Assembly: GCF_039530225.1 (NCBI RefSeq)
Contig: NZ_BAAAOH010000001.1
Span: 3,162,001 to 3,226,000, forward strand
From: Microbacterium pumilum
Lineage (GTDB): Bacteria; Actinomycetota; Actinomycetes; Actinomycetales; Microbacteriaceae
DNA length: 64,000 nt
Direction: 5' to 3'
Shown: positions 7,885-16,544 of the stretch, piece by piece
How the letters are laid out: each line of letters starts with the position of its first letter
Numbering within the stretch: position 1 is the first letter of the stretch
Program-made: the position numbers and the translations under genes
Notes under the pieces: model-generated
What the model was told of the DNA's origin: nothing
Databases searched by the model: none
The model's input: the letters and a program-made list of their open reading frames with translations, nothing else

Positions 7885-8665
7885 GTGTCGTCGGCACGGC
7901 CTCCACCCAGACGTCGATACCGCCCTTGCGCGCGATGAACCGGATGACGCTGCCTACCGCGAGCGGCTGCTCGTACGTCAGCGGCATGCCGTCATCGACG
8001 GTGAGGTCGTAGACGGGGTCGAGGCCGCGGCCCGCACAGGTCGCCGTGAAGATCTGCCCCTCGTATGACAGCAGGATGCACCGCGACTCGTCGCTTCCTC
8101 GCGCGGTCCAGACGCCGACGGTGTCGAACGGCTCGTAGGCTATGACCGATCCGCGCGCGATGCCCCAGTAGTCGAGGTTCTGCGCGAAACCTGGACCGCG
8201 CTCGCCCCCGGTAGGGCTCTTGCCGAGCGTGAGATCGGGGCCCGCCGAGTCATCGGGCTGAGATATCCACCACAGTCCTCCGGCGCCGATCACCACTCCG
8301 ACGACGAGGCTCACACCGGCGACCGCCCACACCGACGGGCGACGCCACCACGGGCGCCGGGGAGCGAGCATCACCGCCGATGGTTCGACCGGTGTCGGCG
8401 GATCGCTCTCACCCGCGCCGTCGGGTGCGTTCCGGGCATCTGCAGGAGTGACGACCGCTGCAGCCGGTTCGCCGCGGTCCGGACGTCGCGCCGGCTCGGG
8501 AAGGGCGGGCGACTCGGTCGGCTGTTCGCGCGCCAGATCCTCCAGCTCGTGCAGCCGAGCGACGGCGCCCGGATCGCGCTGGATGTCGGCATCCGGACCG
8601 TACGCGCGTCTGCGAAGATCGGCGAGCTCGCGCGATCGCCCTGGCGTCAGCGACGGAGCGTCCAT
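7865..8665 (-). CDS. Unrecognised membrane-anchored protein, RAYGPDAD family, copy 1
   Basis: A 266-residue protein. Residues 1-50 hold a charged motif (SRELADLRRRAYGPDADI, then DPGAVARLHELE). A long low-complexity acidic/proline stretch and one membrane helix near residues 110-130 (after RRPWWRRPSVW) follow. The roughly 130-residue outer domain has two cysteines (RCILLSY, TATCAG) and ends in GSVIRFIARKGGIDVWVEAV. The positive residues before the helix predict a cytoplasmic N-terminus. It is a tandem paralogue of the next gene upstream on the same strand (7 bp gap), with two further relatives at 15097 and 15873. I do not recognise a named family; no function is proposed. Confidence 0.75.
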   Translation of the reverse strand: MDAPSLTPGRSRELADLRRRAYGPDADIQRDPGAVARLHELEDLAREQPTESPALPEPARRPDRGEPAAAVVTPADARNAPDGAGESDPPTPVEPSAVMLAPRRPWWRRPSVWAVAGVSLVVGVVIGAGGLWWISQPDDSAGPDLTLGKSPTGGERGPGFAQNLDYWGIARGSVIAYEPFDTVGVWTARGSDESRCILLSYEGQIFTATCAGRGLDPVYDLTVDDGMPLTYEQPLAVGSVIRFIARKGGIDVWVEAVPTTLNGMLP

Positions 8666-8672
8666 GAGCCCA

Positions 8673-9446
8673 TTATCGTCCGGAGGCAGAACGCTGTTCA
8701 GCCTCCGGCTCGCGCAGGGTCACGTCGACCTCGTCGCCGTGCAGCTCGAAGCGGATAACCGTCCCCACCGGCACGATGTCGTCGAGCGGCTGCGGTGATC
8801 CCGGGTACGCGACGAAGTCGACCGTCGGAGTGAGCCCGTCGGGGGTGCAGCTGGCGTCCGACCATTGATTGACCCAGAACACGACGAGGCACGTCGAGCC
8901 GGTCTCACTGATCGCGGTGATCACCTGGAGGTTGTCGAAGGGCTCGAACTCGGTTGGCGGCTCGTTGACCTGCAGCCAGTCCAGCATGCTCGAGAGCCAC
9001 TCGTCGTCGAGTGCGAGCACGGGGTTCTCGCTCGGATGGAGTGTGGTGTCCGCACCCGGTGCCACAGCCGCGGGAACCATGATCCCGACGAGCACGCCCA
9101 ACAGGCCGATGATGGCAAGCGAAACCCAGAGCGGAACGCGCCGCCACCACGGCCGCGACTTCTGCGACGGCAGTGGGGCGGGTGCGGAAGGCGGTTCAGA
9201 TGCCACCGGCGACGCCATCGCAGTGGACCCGTTCCGTGCATCCACGGCGGGCGCGACGGCGGCCGCCGGCTCTGCTGCCTCGAGCACGACGGGCTCGGGC
9301 GTGTCAGAACGGAGCTGCTCCTCGAGCTCGTGTAGCCGCTCCAACGCCTCGGGATCGTGCGCGATGTCGGCATCCGGACCGTACGCCCGCTTGCGCAGAT
9401 CGGCGAGCTCGCGCGAGCGCTCAGGCGTCAGCGACGGAGCGTCCAT
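8673..9446 (-). CDS. Unrecognised membrane-anchored protein, RAYGPDAD family, copy 2
   Basis: A 257-residue paralogue of the gene downstream. The start MDAPSLTPERSRELADLR matches that of its neighbour almost residue for residue, which fixes ATG 9446 over longer in-frame options. It has the same plan: RKRAYGPDADI motif, HELEEQL, low-complexity linker, RRVPLWVSLAI membrane helix and an outer domain with two cysteines (TCLVVFW, ASCTPDG) ending in GTVIRFELHGDEVDV. It probably arose by tandem duplication. The conserved cysteines outside the cell could form a disulfide. Function unknown. Confidence 0.75.
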   Translation of the reverse strand: MDAPSLTPERSRELADLRKRAYGPDADIAHDPEALERLHELEEQLRSDTPEPVVLEAAEPAAAVAPAVDARNGSTAMASPVASEPPSAPAPLPSQKSRPWWRRVPLWVSLAIIGLLGVLVGIMVPAAVAPGADTTLHPSENPVLALDDEWLSSMLDWLQVNEPPTEFEPFDNLQVITAISETGSTCLVVFWVNQWSDASCTPDGLTPTVDFVAYPGSPQPLDDIVPVGTVIRFELHGDEVDVTLREPEAEQRSASGR

Positions 9447-9523
9447 GTCCCCCATTATCGTCGCCCGGCGCGGCGTCGCGGTCGTGGCCGCCATGGTGAT
9501 CGACGGCCCGCGTCCGGAAAGCG

Positions 9524-9549
9524 AAAAACCCCCGCTGAACGGGGGTTTT
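9524..9549 (-). terminator. Intrinsic terminator after tRNA-Gln
   Basis: AAAAACCCCCG and CGGGGGTTTT form a hairpin immediately downstream of the tRNA-Gln 3' end on the minus strand, with a T tract on the outgoing side. A classic intrinsic terminator. Confidence 0.8.
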
Positions 9550-9556
9550 CTTCTCG

Positions 9557-9628
9557 CTGGGGTACCTGGACTCGAACCAAGAACAAAGGTACCAGAAACC
9601 TCCGTGTTGCCAATTACACCATACCCCA
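9557..9628 (-). tRNA. tRNA-Gln (CTG)
   Basis: Acceptor TGGGGTA pairs with TACCCCA. The D arm is GTGT/ACAC, the anticodon loop TTCTGGT gives anticodon CTG, and the T arm contains GGTTCGAGTCC. The discriminator is G and CCA is not encoded. It lies directly downstream of gltX on the same strand. If the organism lacks GlnRS, GltX would charge this tRNA with glutamate for later amidation; that is inference from the phylum. Confidence 0.93.
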
Positions 9629-9699
9629 AGGCGCTCGGCCGAGGCCGTGCCAAGCATCAAGTCTAGACGACGCCGGGCGACCCGCCAAACCGAGCGGGA

Positions 9700-11220
9700 T
9701 CAGATCGGACGGTCGACGAGAGCCGCGAGTCGGCGGATCGACTCGGCCTTGCCGAGCAGTTCCATCGACTCGAAGAGCGGCGGCGAGATGCGGCGACCGC
9801 TGAGGGCGACGCGCAGCGGGCCGTACGCCACGCGAGGCTTGAGCTCCAGCCCTTCGATGAGAGCGCGTGCCAGAGCTTCCTGCACCGCGGCCGCGGTGAA
9901 CTCGGCTTCCGGCACGAGCTCGATCGCCGCGACCGAGGCGACGAGCACCTCGTTGGCATTCGCCGGCAGACCGGCGAGGGCGTCCGGTTCGTACGTCACC
10001 TCAGCGCGGAAGAGGAAGCCCAGCATCGCGGGCACCTCGCCGAGAAGCTGCACGCGCTCCTGCACGAGTGGTGCGGATGCTGTGATGATCTCCTGCTGCG
10101 CTGGAGTCGGCGTCTCGTCGACGAGGCCGGCGGAGTGGAGGTAGTGCACGATGCGCGCGGCGAAGTCAGCCGGCTCCAGCATCCGGATGTGATCGCCGTT
10201 GATCGACTCGGCCTTCTTCTGGTCGAATCGCGCGGGGTTCGGATTGACGTCGACGATGTCGAATGCGCCGACCAGTTCGTCGAGCGAGAAGACGTCGCGA
10301 TCGGGTCCGATCGACCATCCGAGCAGCGAGAGGTAGTTGAGCAGACCTTCGTGGATGAAGCCCTTCTCGCGCTGGAGGAACAGGTCCGCCTTCGGGTCGC
10401 GCTTCGAGAGCTTCTTGTTGCCGACCTCGCCGAGCACGAGGGGCATGTGCGCGAACCGCGGGATGAAGGTCGTCACTCCCGCATCGACCAGAGCGCTGTA
10501 CAGCGCGAGCTGGCGGGCTGTCGAAGGCATGAGGTCCTCGCCGCGGATGACGTGGGTGATGCCCATCAGCGCGTCATCCACGGGATTCACGAACGGATAC
10601 AGCGGCACGCCGCCGGCACGCACGAGAACGAAGTCCGGAAACGATCCCGCGGGGAACGTCACTTCGCCGCGGATCAGGTCGACATACGTGAGGTCGTGGT
10701 CGGGCACCCGCAGGCGCCAGGCGGGCTCGCGGCCCTCGGCGCGGAACGCGGCCTTCTGCTCGGCTGTGAGGTCACGGTCGTGATTGTCGTAGCCGAGCTG
10801 CTTCGCGCGGCCGTTCGCCTCGTTGCGGGCGTCGATCTCTGCGGCGGTCGAGTAGCTCTCGTACACCGCACCGGCGGCCACGAGCTTGTCGAGCACCTCA
10901 CGGTACAGGTCGTGCCGCTGCGACTGCCGGTACGGAGCGTGGGGACCGCCGACCTCGACGCCCTCATCCCAATCGATCTCGAGCCAGCGCAGCGCAGCGA
11001 GCAGCTGCAGGTAGCTCTCCTCACTGTCGCGCGCCGAGTCGGTGTCTTCGATGCGGAAGACGAGCTTGCCGCCGTTGTGGCGCGCGTATGCCCAGTTGAA
11101 GAGCACCGTGCGGATCAGCCCGACGTGCGGCAGACCGGTCGGGCTCGGGCAGAAGCGAACGCGTACGTCCGCGCCGGATGCGGTGGTGGTGCGAGGATCG
11201 GGTGAGGCAGACATCGTCAT
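9700..11220 (-). CDS. gltX: Glutamate-tRNA ligase
   Basis: A 506-residue class I aminoacyl-tRNA synthetase. The HIGH-like signature is in [13 protein letters not shown] (residues about 23-35) and the KMSKS-like signature is [10 protein letters not shown] (about 270). [15 protein letters not shown], the GluRS/GlnRS-type motif, follows the first signature. Full family length. It charges tRNA-Glu, and in bacteria without GlnRS also tRNA-Gln. tRNA-Gln follows it 70 bp downstream and tRNA-Glu is 8 kb away. The start at 11220 includes a short disordered leader before the catalytic core; an ATG two codons later is equally possible. Confidence 0.97.
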   Translation of the reverse strand: MTMSASPDPRTTTASGADVRVRFCPSPTGLPHVGLIRTVLFNWAYARHNGGKLVFRIEDTDSARDSEESYLQLLAALRWLEIDWDEGVEVGGPHAPYRQSQRHDLYREVLDKLVAAGAVYESYSTAAEIDARNEANGRAKQLGYDNHDRDLTAEQKAAFRAEGREPAWRLRVPDHDLTYVDLIRGEVTFPAGSFPDFVLVRAGGVPLYPFVNPVDDALMGITHVIRGEDLMPSTARQLALYSALVDAGVTTFIPRFAHMPLVLGEVGNKKLSKRDPKADLFLQREKGFIHEGLLNYLSLLGWSIGPDRDVFSLDELVGAFDIVDVNPNPARFDQKKAESINGDHIRMLEPADFAARIVHYLHSAGLVDETPTPAQQEIITASAPLVQERVQLLGEVPAMLGFLFRAEVTYEPDALAGLPANANEVLVASVAAIELVPEAEFTAAAVQEALARALIEGLELKPRVAYGPLRVALSGRRISPPLFESMELLGKAESIRRLAALVDRPI

Positions 11221-11257
11221 CCAGTCTAGGTGCGGGATGCCGCAGGCCCCGGGCTGG

Positions 11258-12202
11258 TCACACCCCGGCGGCGCCCACCAGCTTCGCGATCGCGTCCACC
11301 GTGGCGCGGATCGCCGGGACGCGGTCGGCGCCGTGCGCTGTGACGACGTGAATGGTGCGTGCTTCAGCGGCCGGCAGCGGCAGCGTCAGGACGCCCGGCA
11401 GCTGCGGAAACGACGCCACGGCCATCCGCGGCAGTGTCGCCACGCCTATCCCCTGGGCGACAAGGCCCTCGACCGCCACGAAGTTGTCGGTCTCGAAGGC
11501 GATGTGCGGCTCGAAGCCCGCGCGTGCGCACAGCTCGAGCAGATGACCTCGACATCGCGGGCAGCCTGCGATCCATCGCTCCCCCGCGAGCACCGCGACA
11601 TCGATCCCCGAGGAGGTCGCGGCCGGATGGCCGATGGGAAGCACCACCAGCAGCTCATCGCTTCCCATGGTCCGCACCGACAGTCCGCGCGCGCTCTGCC
11701 CGTGCGGATCGTCGCGGTCACCGGGGTAGCTGAACGTCAGCGCGATGTCGGCCCGGTCGGTGCGGACAGCTTCCACTGCCTCGGGCGGCTCGGCCTCGAT
11801 GTAGGTCACGCTGACTCCGGAGTGCTGCGCAGCCAGATCGGCCAACAGGCGCGGCACGATCGTGGGCGATGCGGAGGGGAATCCGACGAGCCGTACGCGG
11901 CCGGCGCGCAGACCCCGGAGGTCGGCGAGTTCGCCCGCTGCCGCATCCAGCGCGGTCGTCACGGCGGGAGCGTGTCGCGCGAGGATCCGGCCGGCTTCCG
12001 TCAAGCGCACTGTCCGGCCCACCCGCACCACGAGCGCCACGCCGATCCGCTGTTCGAGGCGTTTGAGCTGCTGGCTGACCGCCGGCTGGCTGAAGCCGAG
12101 AGCTGCGGCGGCGCCCGTGATGGTGCCCTCATCCGCGACCGCCTTGACGACGCGGAGAGCCTGTACATCGAAGTCGAGCTCGTCGCCCAGCACGTCGCTC
12201 AT
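11258..12202 (-). CDS. LysR-family transcriptional regulator
   Basis: A 314-residue regulator with an N-terminal LysR helix-turn-helix ([25 protein letters not shown], residues about 27-51, quoted only as a motif) and a substrate-binding domain starting near residue 95. It is divergent from a gene set coding for an aminotransferase-like enzyme, RidA and a D-serine-dehydratase-like enzyme, with 81 bp between the starts, the usual arrangement for a LysR activator and its target. The inducer is probably an amino acid (inference). Confidence 0.88.
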   Translation of the reverse strand: MSDVLGDELDFDVQALRVVKAVADEGTITGAAAALGFSQPAVSQQLKRLEQRIGVALVVRVGRTVRLTEAGRILARHAPAVTTALDAAAGELADLRGLRAGRVRLVGFPSASPTIVPRLLADLAAQHSGVSVTYIEAEPPEAVEAVRTDRADIALTFSYPGDRDDPHGQSARGLSVRTMGSDELLVVLPIGHPAATSSGIDVAVLAGERWIAGCPRCRGHLLELCARAGFEPHIAFETDNFVAVEGLVAQGIGVATLPRMAVASFPQLPGVLTLPLPAAEARTIHVVTAHGADRVPAIRATVDAIAKLVGAAGV

Positions 12203-12221
12203 GCCTAATCATAAGCACATG

Positions 12222-12236
12222 GCATGTATTCAATGC
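12222..12236. promoter_or_regulatory. Possible LysR binding site
   Basis: A short dyad GCAT-N7-ATGC lies in the 81-bp gap between the divergent LysR gene and the aminotransferase gene, within an AT-richer stretch (CATAAGCACATGGCATGTAT). It is short and could be chance; location is the main support. Confidence 0.3.
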
Positions 12237-12283
12237 GATACCTGCCGTAGACGTGAGGTGTACTCGACACGCACGATGGGGGC

Positions 12284-13351
12284 ATGTCATACCTCGCCGC
12301 GACGTCTCCCCTCGCTGCAGCTCAGGCGGAGTTCGTCGGTGGCCGCGGGTATCTTGCGGCCTGCACCGTCGGACTGCCCACGCGGACGAGTCGCGCCGCG
12401 ATCATCGCCGATCTCGATGCCGCCACCCGGGGCCGTCCGGATCCCGCCGCGTACACAGCCGCGGTCGAACGGTCGCGCGGGCACTTCGCACGGCTGGTCG
12501 GCGTCGCACCGAGCCGTGTGGCGATCGGATCTCAGGCATCGGTGGCCGCCGCACTCGTCGCGGGCTCGCTCCCCTACGGCGCAGACGTTCTGATCGCCGA
12601 CGGCGACTTCTCGTCCATCGTCCTGCCGTTCGTCCACTCGGGACGCGGTCTGAGCGTGCGCACCGCTCCGCTCGCGACACTCGCCGACGAGGTCCGCTCC
12701 GGGACGGCGCTCATCGTGTTCTCGCTCGTGCAGTCCTCGACCGGCGAAGTGGCGGATGCCGCATCCATCGTCACCGCCGCGCACCGCGTCGGCGCACGCA
12801 CGCTCTGCGACGCGACGCAAGCCGTCGGATGGCTGCCGGTCGCGGCATCCGACTTCGATGCAGTGATCTGTCACGCCTACAAGTGGCTCTGCGCACCGCG
12901 GGGCGTTTCTTTCCTCACGGTCTCGGAGCGCCTCGCGACGGGCATGCCCGCGATCTTCGCCGGTTGGTACGCGGGCGGCGACCCGTGGGTGTCGTGCTAC
13001 GGCCACGAGGTGGAGCTCGCCTCAGACGCGACGCGCTTCGACGTCTCGCCCGCGTGGCAGGCGTTCGTCGGCGCGGAGCCGGCGCTCGAATTGTTCGCCT
13101 CGCTGGACCAGCAGGAGCTGCACGACCACGCGGTCGGCCTGGCGGCGCGCTTCCGCGAACGGATGGACCTTCCGCGCCCCTCTCGCGCGAGCGCGATCGT
13201 CACGTGGGCCGACTCGGACGGGTGCGACCTCGCGCGCCTCCAGGCGGCCGGAATCACGGCATCCGGGCGCGCCGGACGAGCGCGCGTCGCGTTCCACGTG
13301 TTCAATGGCGAAGCCGACGTCGACGTGGCGGCGGCGGCACTGGGGCGCTAG
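12284..13351 (+). CDS. Class V aminotransferase-fold PLP enzyme
   Basis: A 355-residue fold-type I enzyme of the aminotransferase class V / kynureninase / cysteine desulfurase group. The Schiff-base lysine is Lys200 in CHAYKWLCAPRG, and LCDATQAVGW (Asp176) provides the aspartate that contacts the PLP ring. The reaction cannot be read from the sequence. It is followed 65 bp later by RidA and then a D-serine-dehydratase-like enzyme, and is divergent from a LysR regulator, so a role in D- or hydroxy-amino-acid breakdown is likely (inference). Confidence 0.82.
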   Translation: MSYLAATSPLAAAQAEFVGGRGYLAACTVGLPTRTSRAAIIADLDAATRGRPDPAAYTAAVERSRGHFARLVGVAPSRVAIGSQASVAAALVAGSLPYGADVLIADGDFSSIVLPFVHSGRGLSVRTAPLATLADEVRSGTALIVFSLVQSSTGEVADAASIVTAAHRVGARTLCDATQAVGWLPVAASDFDAVICHAYKWLCAPRGVSFLTVSERLATGMPAIFAGWYAGGDPWVSCYGHEVELASDATRFDVSPAWQAFVGAEPALELFASLDQQELHDHAVGLAARFRERMDLPRPSRASAIVTWADSDGCDLARLQAAGITASGRAGRARVAFHVFNGEADVDVAAAALGR

Positions 13352-13416
13352 TCGCACCGATCGGGCACCGGCGCGTCATTGTCCTCGCGGTTCGGTGACC
13401 CCTCGAAAGGAATGAC

Positions 13417-13803
13417 ATGCCGAAGCAGGCACTGACGATCCCGAACGCCCCGATCCCCGCGGGGCCGTACAGCCATGGCGTCGAGGCCAACGGGTTCATC
13501 TTCACTGCGGGATTCGGACCTCAGGATCCGAATACCGGCAGCGTCGTCGAGGGCGGTGCCTACGAGCAGACGCAGCAGGTGCTGCGTAACGTCCAGGCAG
13601 TGCTGGCCGCACGCGGTGGGTCGCTCGACGACGTCGTGAAGGTGACCGCGCACCTGCAGCACCTCAAGCGCGATTTCGCCGATTACAACCGGGCCTACGC
13701 CGAGTTCTTCACCGAGCCGTATCCGGTGCGCACCACTGTCGGCTCGGACCTGTTCGACATCCTCGTCGAGATCGACGTGGTCGCGGCCATCTCCGAGGTC
13801 TGA
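13417..13803 (+). CDS. RidA family enamine/imine deaminase
   Basis: A 128-residue RidA/YjgF protein: the start region PNAPIPAGPYSHGVEANGF, the central VLAARGGSLDDVVKVTAHL and the C-terminal PVRTTVGSDLF are family hallmarks. RidA proteins hydrolyse reactive enamines such as 2-aminoacrylate released by PLP dehydratases. The next gene, one base downstream, encodes a PLP dehydratase-like enzyme, which makes this role plausible. A GAAAGGAA ribosome binding site precedes the ATG. The usual catalytic-site arginine is seen in YPVRTTVG. Confidence 0.92.
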   Translation: MPKQALTIPNAPIPAGPYSHGVEANGFIFTAGFGPQDPNTGSVVEGGAYEQTQQVLRNVQAVLAARGGSLDDVVKVTAHLQHLKRDFADYNRAYAEFFTEPYPVRTTVGSDLFDILVEIDVVAAISEV

Positions 13804-13804
13804 C

Positions 13805-15037
13805 GTGACGCGCGTGATCGGGCCGGCTGACAAGGGGATGCCGCCCGAAGCTCACGGCCGCTCCGTTGCAGACTTCGTCGCAGGGTCTCCACGACTCACC
13901 GACCTGTGGACGCCGCTGCTCGTCCTCGACGGCGCGGCGATCGGCGACAACATCGCCTTCGTGGCTGACTGGGTCGCCGGTCACGGCCTGGAGCTCATGC
14001 CCCATGGCAAGACCACGATGGCGCCGCAGCTCTGGCAGCGTCAGCTGCATGCCGGGGCCACCGGAATCACCCTCGCGACCCCCTGGCAGCTCGGCGTCGC
14101 GGTCGATGCCGGCATCCGTTCGATCATGCTCGCGAACCAGCTCACGGATCCCGCTGCCATCCACTGGCTCGGGTGCGGCGGCGCAGGCGACGCCCGGGTC
14201 TGGAGCTGGATGGACGACGCGGATGCCGTCGCCTGGACCGAGCGCGCGCTCGACGGCCACGCCACGCACCCGCTCGAGATCCTGGTCGAGCTCGGCAGAC
14301 CCGGTGGGCGCACCGGAGCCCGCACACTCGACGAGGCGGTGCAGATCGCCGAGATCGTCGCCGCCTCGCCGTCGCTTCGGCTTGCCGGCGTCGCGGGATA
14401 CGAGGGGGCTGTCGCCCACGGGCGCGGTCTCGACGCCATAGACACAGCGCGACGCTATGTCGATGACCTCGTGGCGCTGCACGGCAGACTGCGCGATCTC
14501 TACGCCGACGGAGACGTCATCGTCACGGCCGGCGGCAGCGCGTACCCGGATGTCGTCACCGACTCATTCACCGCCGCGGCAGCCGTCGATTCCGCCCGAT
14601 TCGTGCTGCGCTCCGGCGCGTACGTCACCCACGACGAGGGCTACTACCGCGCGGTGTCGCCGTTCGAACGACACGGCCTGCGGGCGGCAGCCCGTGGCGT
14701 CGCCCGCGTGGTGTCGCACCCGGAGCCCGGGCTCGTGCTGGTGGATGCCGGCAAGCGGGACTTCCCCTTCGACGAGGGGCTGCCGATCCCTCTCTTCGCG
14801 GTGGCCCGCGACGGCGAACGCATCTCGCTCCAGGGCGCTGAGACCGTGAAGCTCAACGACCAGCACGCGTTCGTGCGATTCGACGATGACCGGGGTGTGC
14901 GCCTGGGCGACCTCATCGTGTTCGGGCTGTCGCATCCCTGCACGATGTTCGACAAGTGGCGGCTGATTCCCGTCGTCGACACGCTCGACGACCTCGCGCG
15001 GGCAACCGTGGTCGACCTCGTCGAGACCCGGTTCTGA
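13805..15037 (+). CDS. D-serine dehydratase-like / alanine racemase N-domain PLP enzyme
   Basis: A 410-residue fold-type III PLP enzyme. The N-terminal TIM-barrel part has Lys69 in LMPHGKTTMAPQLW as the likely Schiff-base residue. A C-terminal domain holds the HxxxC-type metal site expected of eukaryote-type D-serine dehydratases (HPCTMFDKW near residue 380; an upstream histidine would be its partner). Relatives are D-serine dehydratase, D-threonine aldolase and 3-hydroxy-D-aspartate dehydratase, so the exact substrate is open. It starts one base after the ridA stop, so the two are co-transcribed and probably act in sequence on the enamine product. Confidence 0.8.
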   Translation: MTRVIGPADKGMPPEAHGRSVADFVAGSPRLTDLWTPLLVLDGAAIGDNIAFVADWVAGHGLELMPHGKTTMAPQLWQRQLHAGATGITLATPWQLGVAVDAGIRSIMLANQLTDPAAIHWLGCGGAGDARVWSWMDDADAVAWTERALDGHATHPLEILVELGRPGGRTGARTLDEAVQIAEIVAASPSLRLAGVAGYEGAVAHGRGLDAIDTARRYVDDLVALHGRLRDLYADGDVIVTAGGSAYPDVVTDSFTAAAAVDSARFVLRSGAYVTHDEGYYRAVSPFERHGLRAAARGVARVVSHPEPGLVLVDAGKRDFPFDEGLPIPLFAVARDGERISLQGAETVKLNDQHAFVRFDDDRGVRLGDLIVFGLSHPCTMFDKWRLIPVVDTLDDLARATVVDLVETRF

Positions 15038-15096
15038 CGGCGTCAGCTGCTCACCCCGCGCGGAAACTCGATCCCACGGAACGGGTGATCGGGTCG

Positions 15097-15873
15097 TCAG
15101 TCGTCAGCCGGCGGGGTGATCAGGAAGGCATCGACGGAGTTGTCGTGGTACTGGAAACGCAGAACGCTGCCGTCCGGCAGTCCCTCTGCGAAGTCCGGGT
15201 CCTGGACCGGCCATGCCGCGAGGTCCACGATCAAGTCCGCTTCTCGAGGTGTGCAGGCGAGCTCCAACATGATCTCAGCGGAGCGGTACTCGAGCAGCAG
15301 GCAGGGGTTGCCGAATTCGTCGATGACCGACCATGGCTCCACTCCCCGATACGTCTCATACGACACCAGCGTCGACCTGTCGACCCGGAACAGTCGGTTG
15401 TCATAGATGAGCGGGACGAACTGCTCATGGAACTCGTTCGCAGTCGTGGTTGCCCACAACGTGGCATCAGGATGAGGTCCGAACAGCCGAGTCACTCCCC
15501 ATGCGATCGCGATCACCGCCAGCACGGCGCCCACTGCGAGTCCGATACGGGCGGATCGTCTCGAGCCCAGGCGCCGCCGACTCGACGACTGCGACGATCC
15601 GCGTGCCGACACTGATGACAGGGAGTCCTTCGTCGGAACGGTGCTCGAGGACGCACCCTCCGCTGCGGCGTCAGGCTCCGCATCCGTGGGCTGCTCGACC
15701 TCGGCGTCGTCCTGCTCAGCGAAATCGGCAGCGTCAAGACGCCCGGCTTCGAGCTCGGCCAGCCGCGCGAGCCCTTCCGGATCGCCGAAGAGGTCCGCAT
15801 CGGGGCCGTACGCACGTGCTTGAAGCTTCCGCAGTTCGCCGGCGTCACCTGAGGGGACGCGAGATCCCGCCAT
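15097..15873 (-). CDS. Unrecognised membrane-anchored protein, RAYGPDAD family, copy 3
   Basis: A 258-residue relative of the pair at 7865-9446: DAGELRKLQARAYGPDADL at residues 10-28, DPEGLARLAELE, an acidic low-complexity stretch, and one membrane helix near residue 110 after RLGSRRSAR. The outer domain has two cysteines (NPCLLLEY, ELACTPRE) and ends in GSVLRFQYHDNSVDAFLI. ATG 15873 overlaps the stop of the upstream gene by one base and aligns with the paralogues; a longer in-frame start would add about 60 arginine-rich residues and is rejected. Function unknown. Confidence 0.75.
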   Translation of the reverse strand: MAGSRVPSGDAGELRKLQARAYGPDADLFGDPEGLARLAELEAGRLDAADFAEQDDAEVEQPTDAEPDAAAEGASSSTVPTKDSLSSVSARGSSQSSSRRRLGSRRSARIGLAVGAVLAVIAIAWGVTRLFGPHPDATLWATTTANEFHEQFVPLIYDNRLFRVDRSTLVSYETYRGVEPWSVIDEFGNPCLLLEYRSAEIMLELACTPREADLIVDLAAWPVQDPDFAEGLPDGSVLRFQYHDNSVDAFLITPPADD

Positions 15874-16421
15874 CAGCCCGTCCCATCCGGCGTGAGAACG
15901 AACGCCTCGACCGTGTCGTTCCGAAGAAGGAATCGCAACCTCTCGCCCTCGGCGAGACCATGCCCGGCCGTGTCGACGAAGAGGTCCGCGGCGGCAGGCA
16001 CGCATGCCCGTGCGACGACATCGGTCGTCGGACGGTGGACCGCGATGAGACAAGGGGACCCGAACGCATTCACGGCCGACCAGAGTTCGATGCCCTGAAA
16101 GGTGCCGAAACCCTCCAGAGTCGAGAGATCGATCTCCATCTCGCCCCCGCCGAACCCGGGGCGCGGCGTGAAGTCGAACTCGCTCCCCTCCGATTCCATC
16201 AAGGAGAGGAGGTCCCCATCGGGGTCGTCGCCCGTCGGCTGCATCGTGGCGTCCGGGCGCGGCCCCGACACCAGGATGACCGTTCCGATGATCACGCCCA
16301 GCGCGATCACCGCGAAGACGAGAAGCGCAATCGATATCCCCTGCTTCGCGGTCGCGCGCTGCCCGTCCCCGTGCGCATCAGCCCCAGCTCCGGCGCCCAG
16401 GGACGGTGACATCTGCCCCAT
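15873..16421 (-). CDS. Unrecognised membrane protein, diverged RAYGPDAD-family member, copy 4
   Basis: A 182-residue protein lacking the N-terminal RAYGPDAD segment. It keeps the rest of the plan: one membrane helix (about residues 28-50), a linker, and an outer domain with GIELWSAVNAFGSPCLIAV and ARACVPAAADLFVDT, ending in GERLRFLLRNDTVEAFVLTP. The last two match the cysteine and GxxxRF positions of the gene downstream. It is translationally coupled to that gene (TGATG overlap), repeating the tandem layout seen at 7865-9446. The start at 16421 is the first that gives a sensible cytoplasmic tail; 16412 is an alternative. Confidence 0.7.
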   Translation of the reverse strand: MGQMSPSLGAGAGADAHGDGQRATAKQGISIALLVFAVIALGVIIGTVILVSGPRPDATMQPTGDDPDGDLLSLMESEGSEFDFTPRPGFGGGEMEIDLSTLEGFGTFQGIELWSAVNAFGSPCLIAVHRPTTDVVARACVPAAADLFVDTAGHGLAEGERLRFLLRNDTVEAFVLTPDGTG

Positions 16422-16544
16422 GGGCCGGACCCTACACCGCGCCGGGTGGAAGCGCCATGCTGATCGTCGGTCGCCGCGGTCCGGAGATCTCAGCATCCAC
16501 GCTTCGCACCCGCGACGCCTGCAGCGGCGGACGCCATCGACCGG

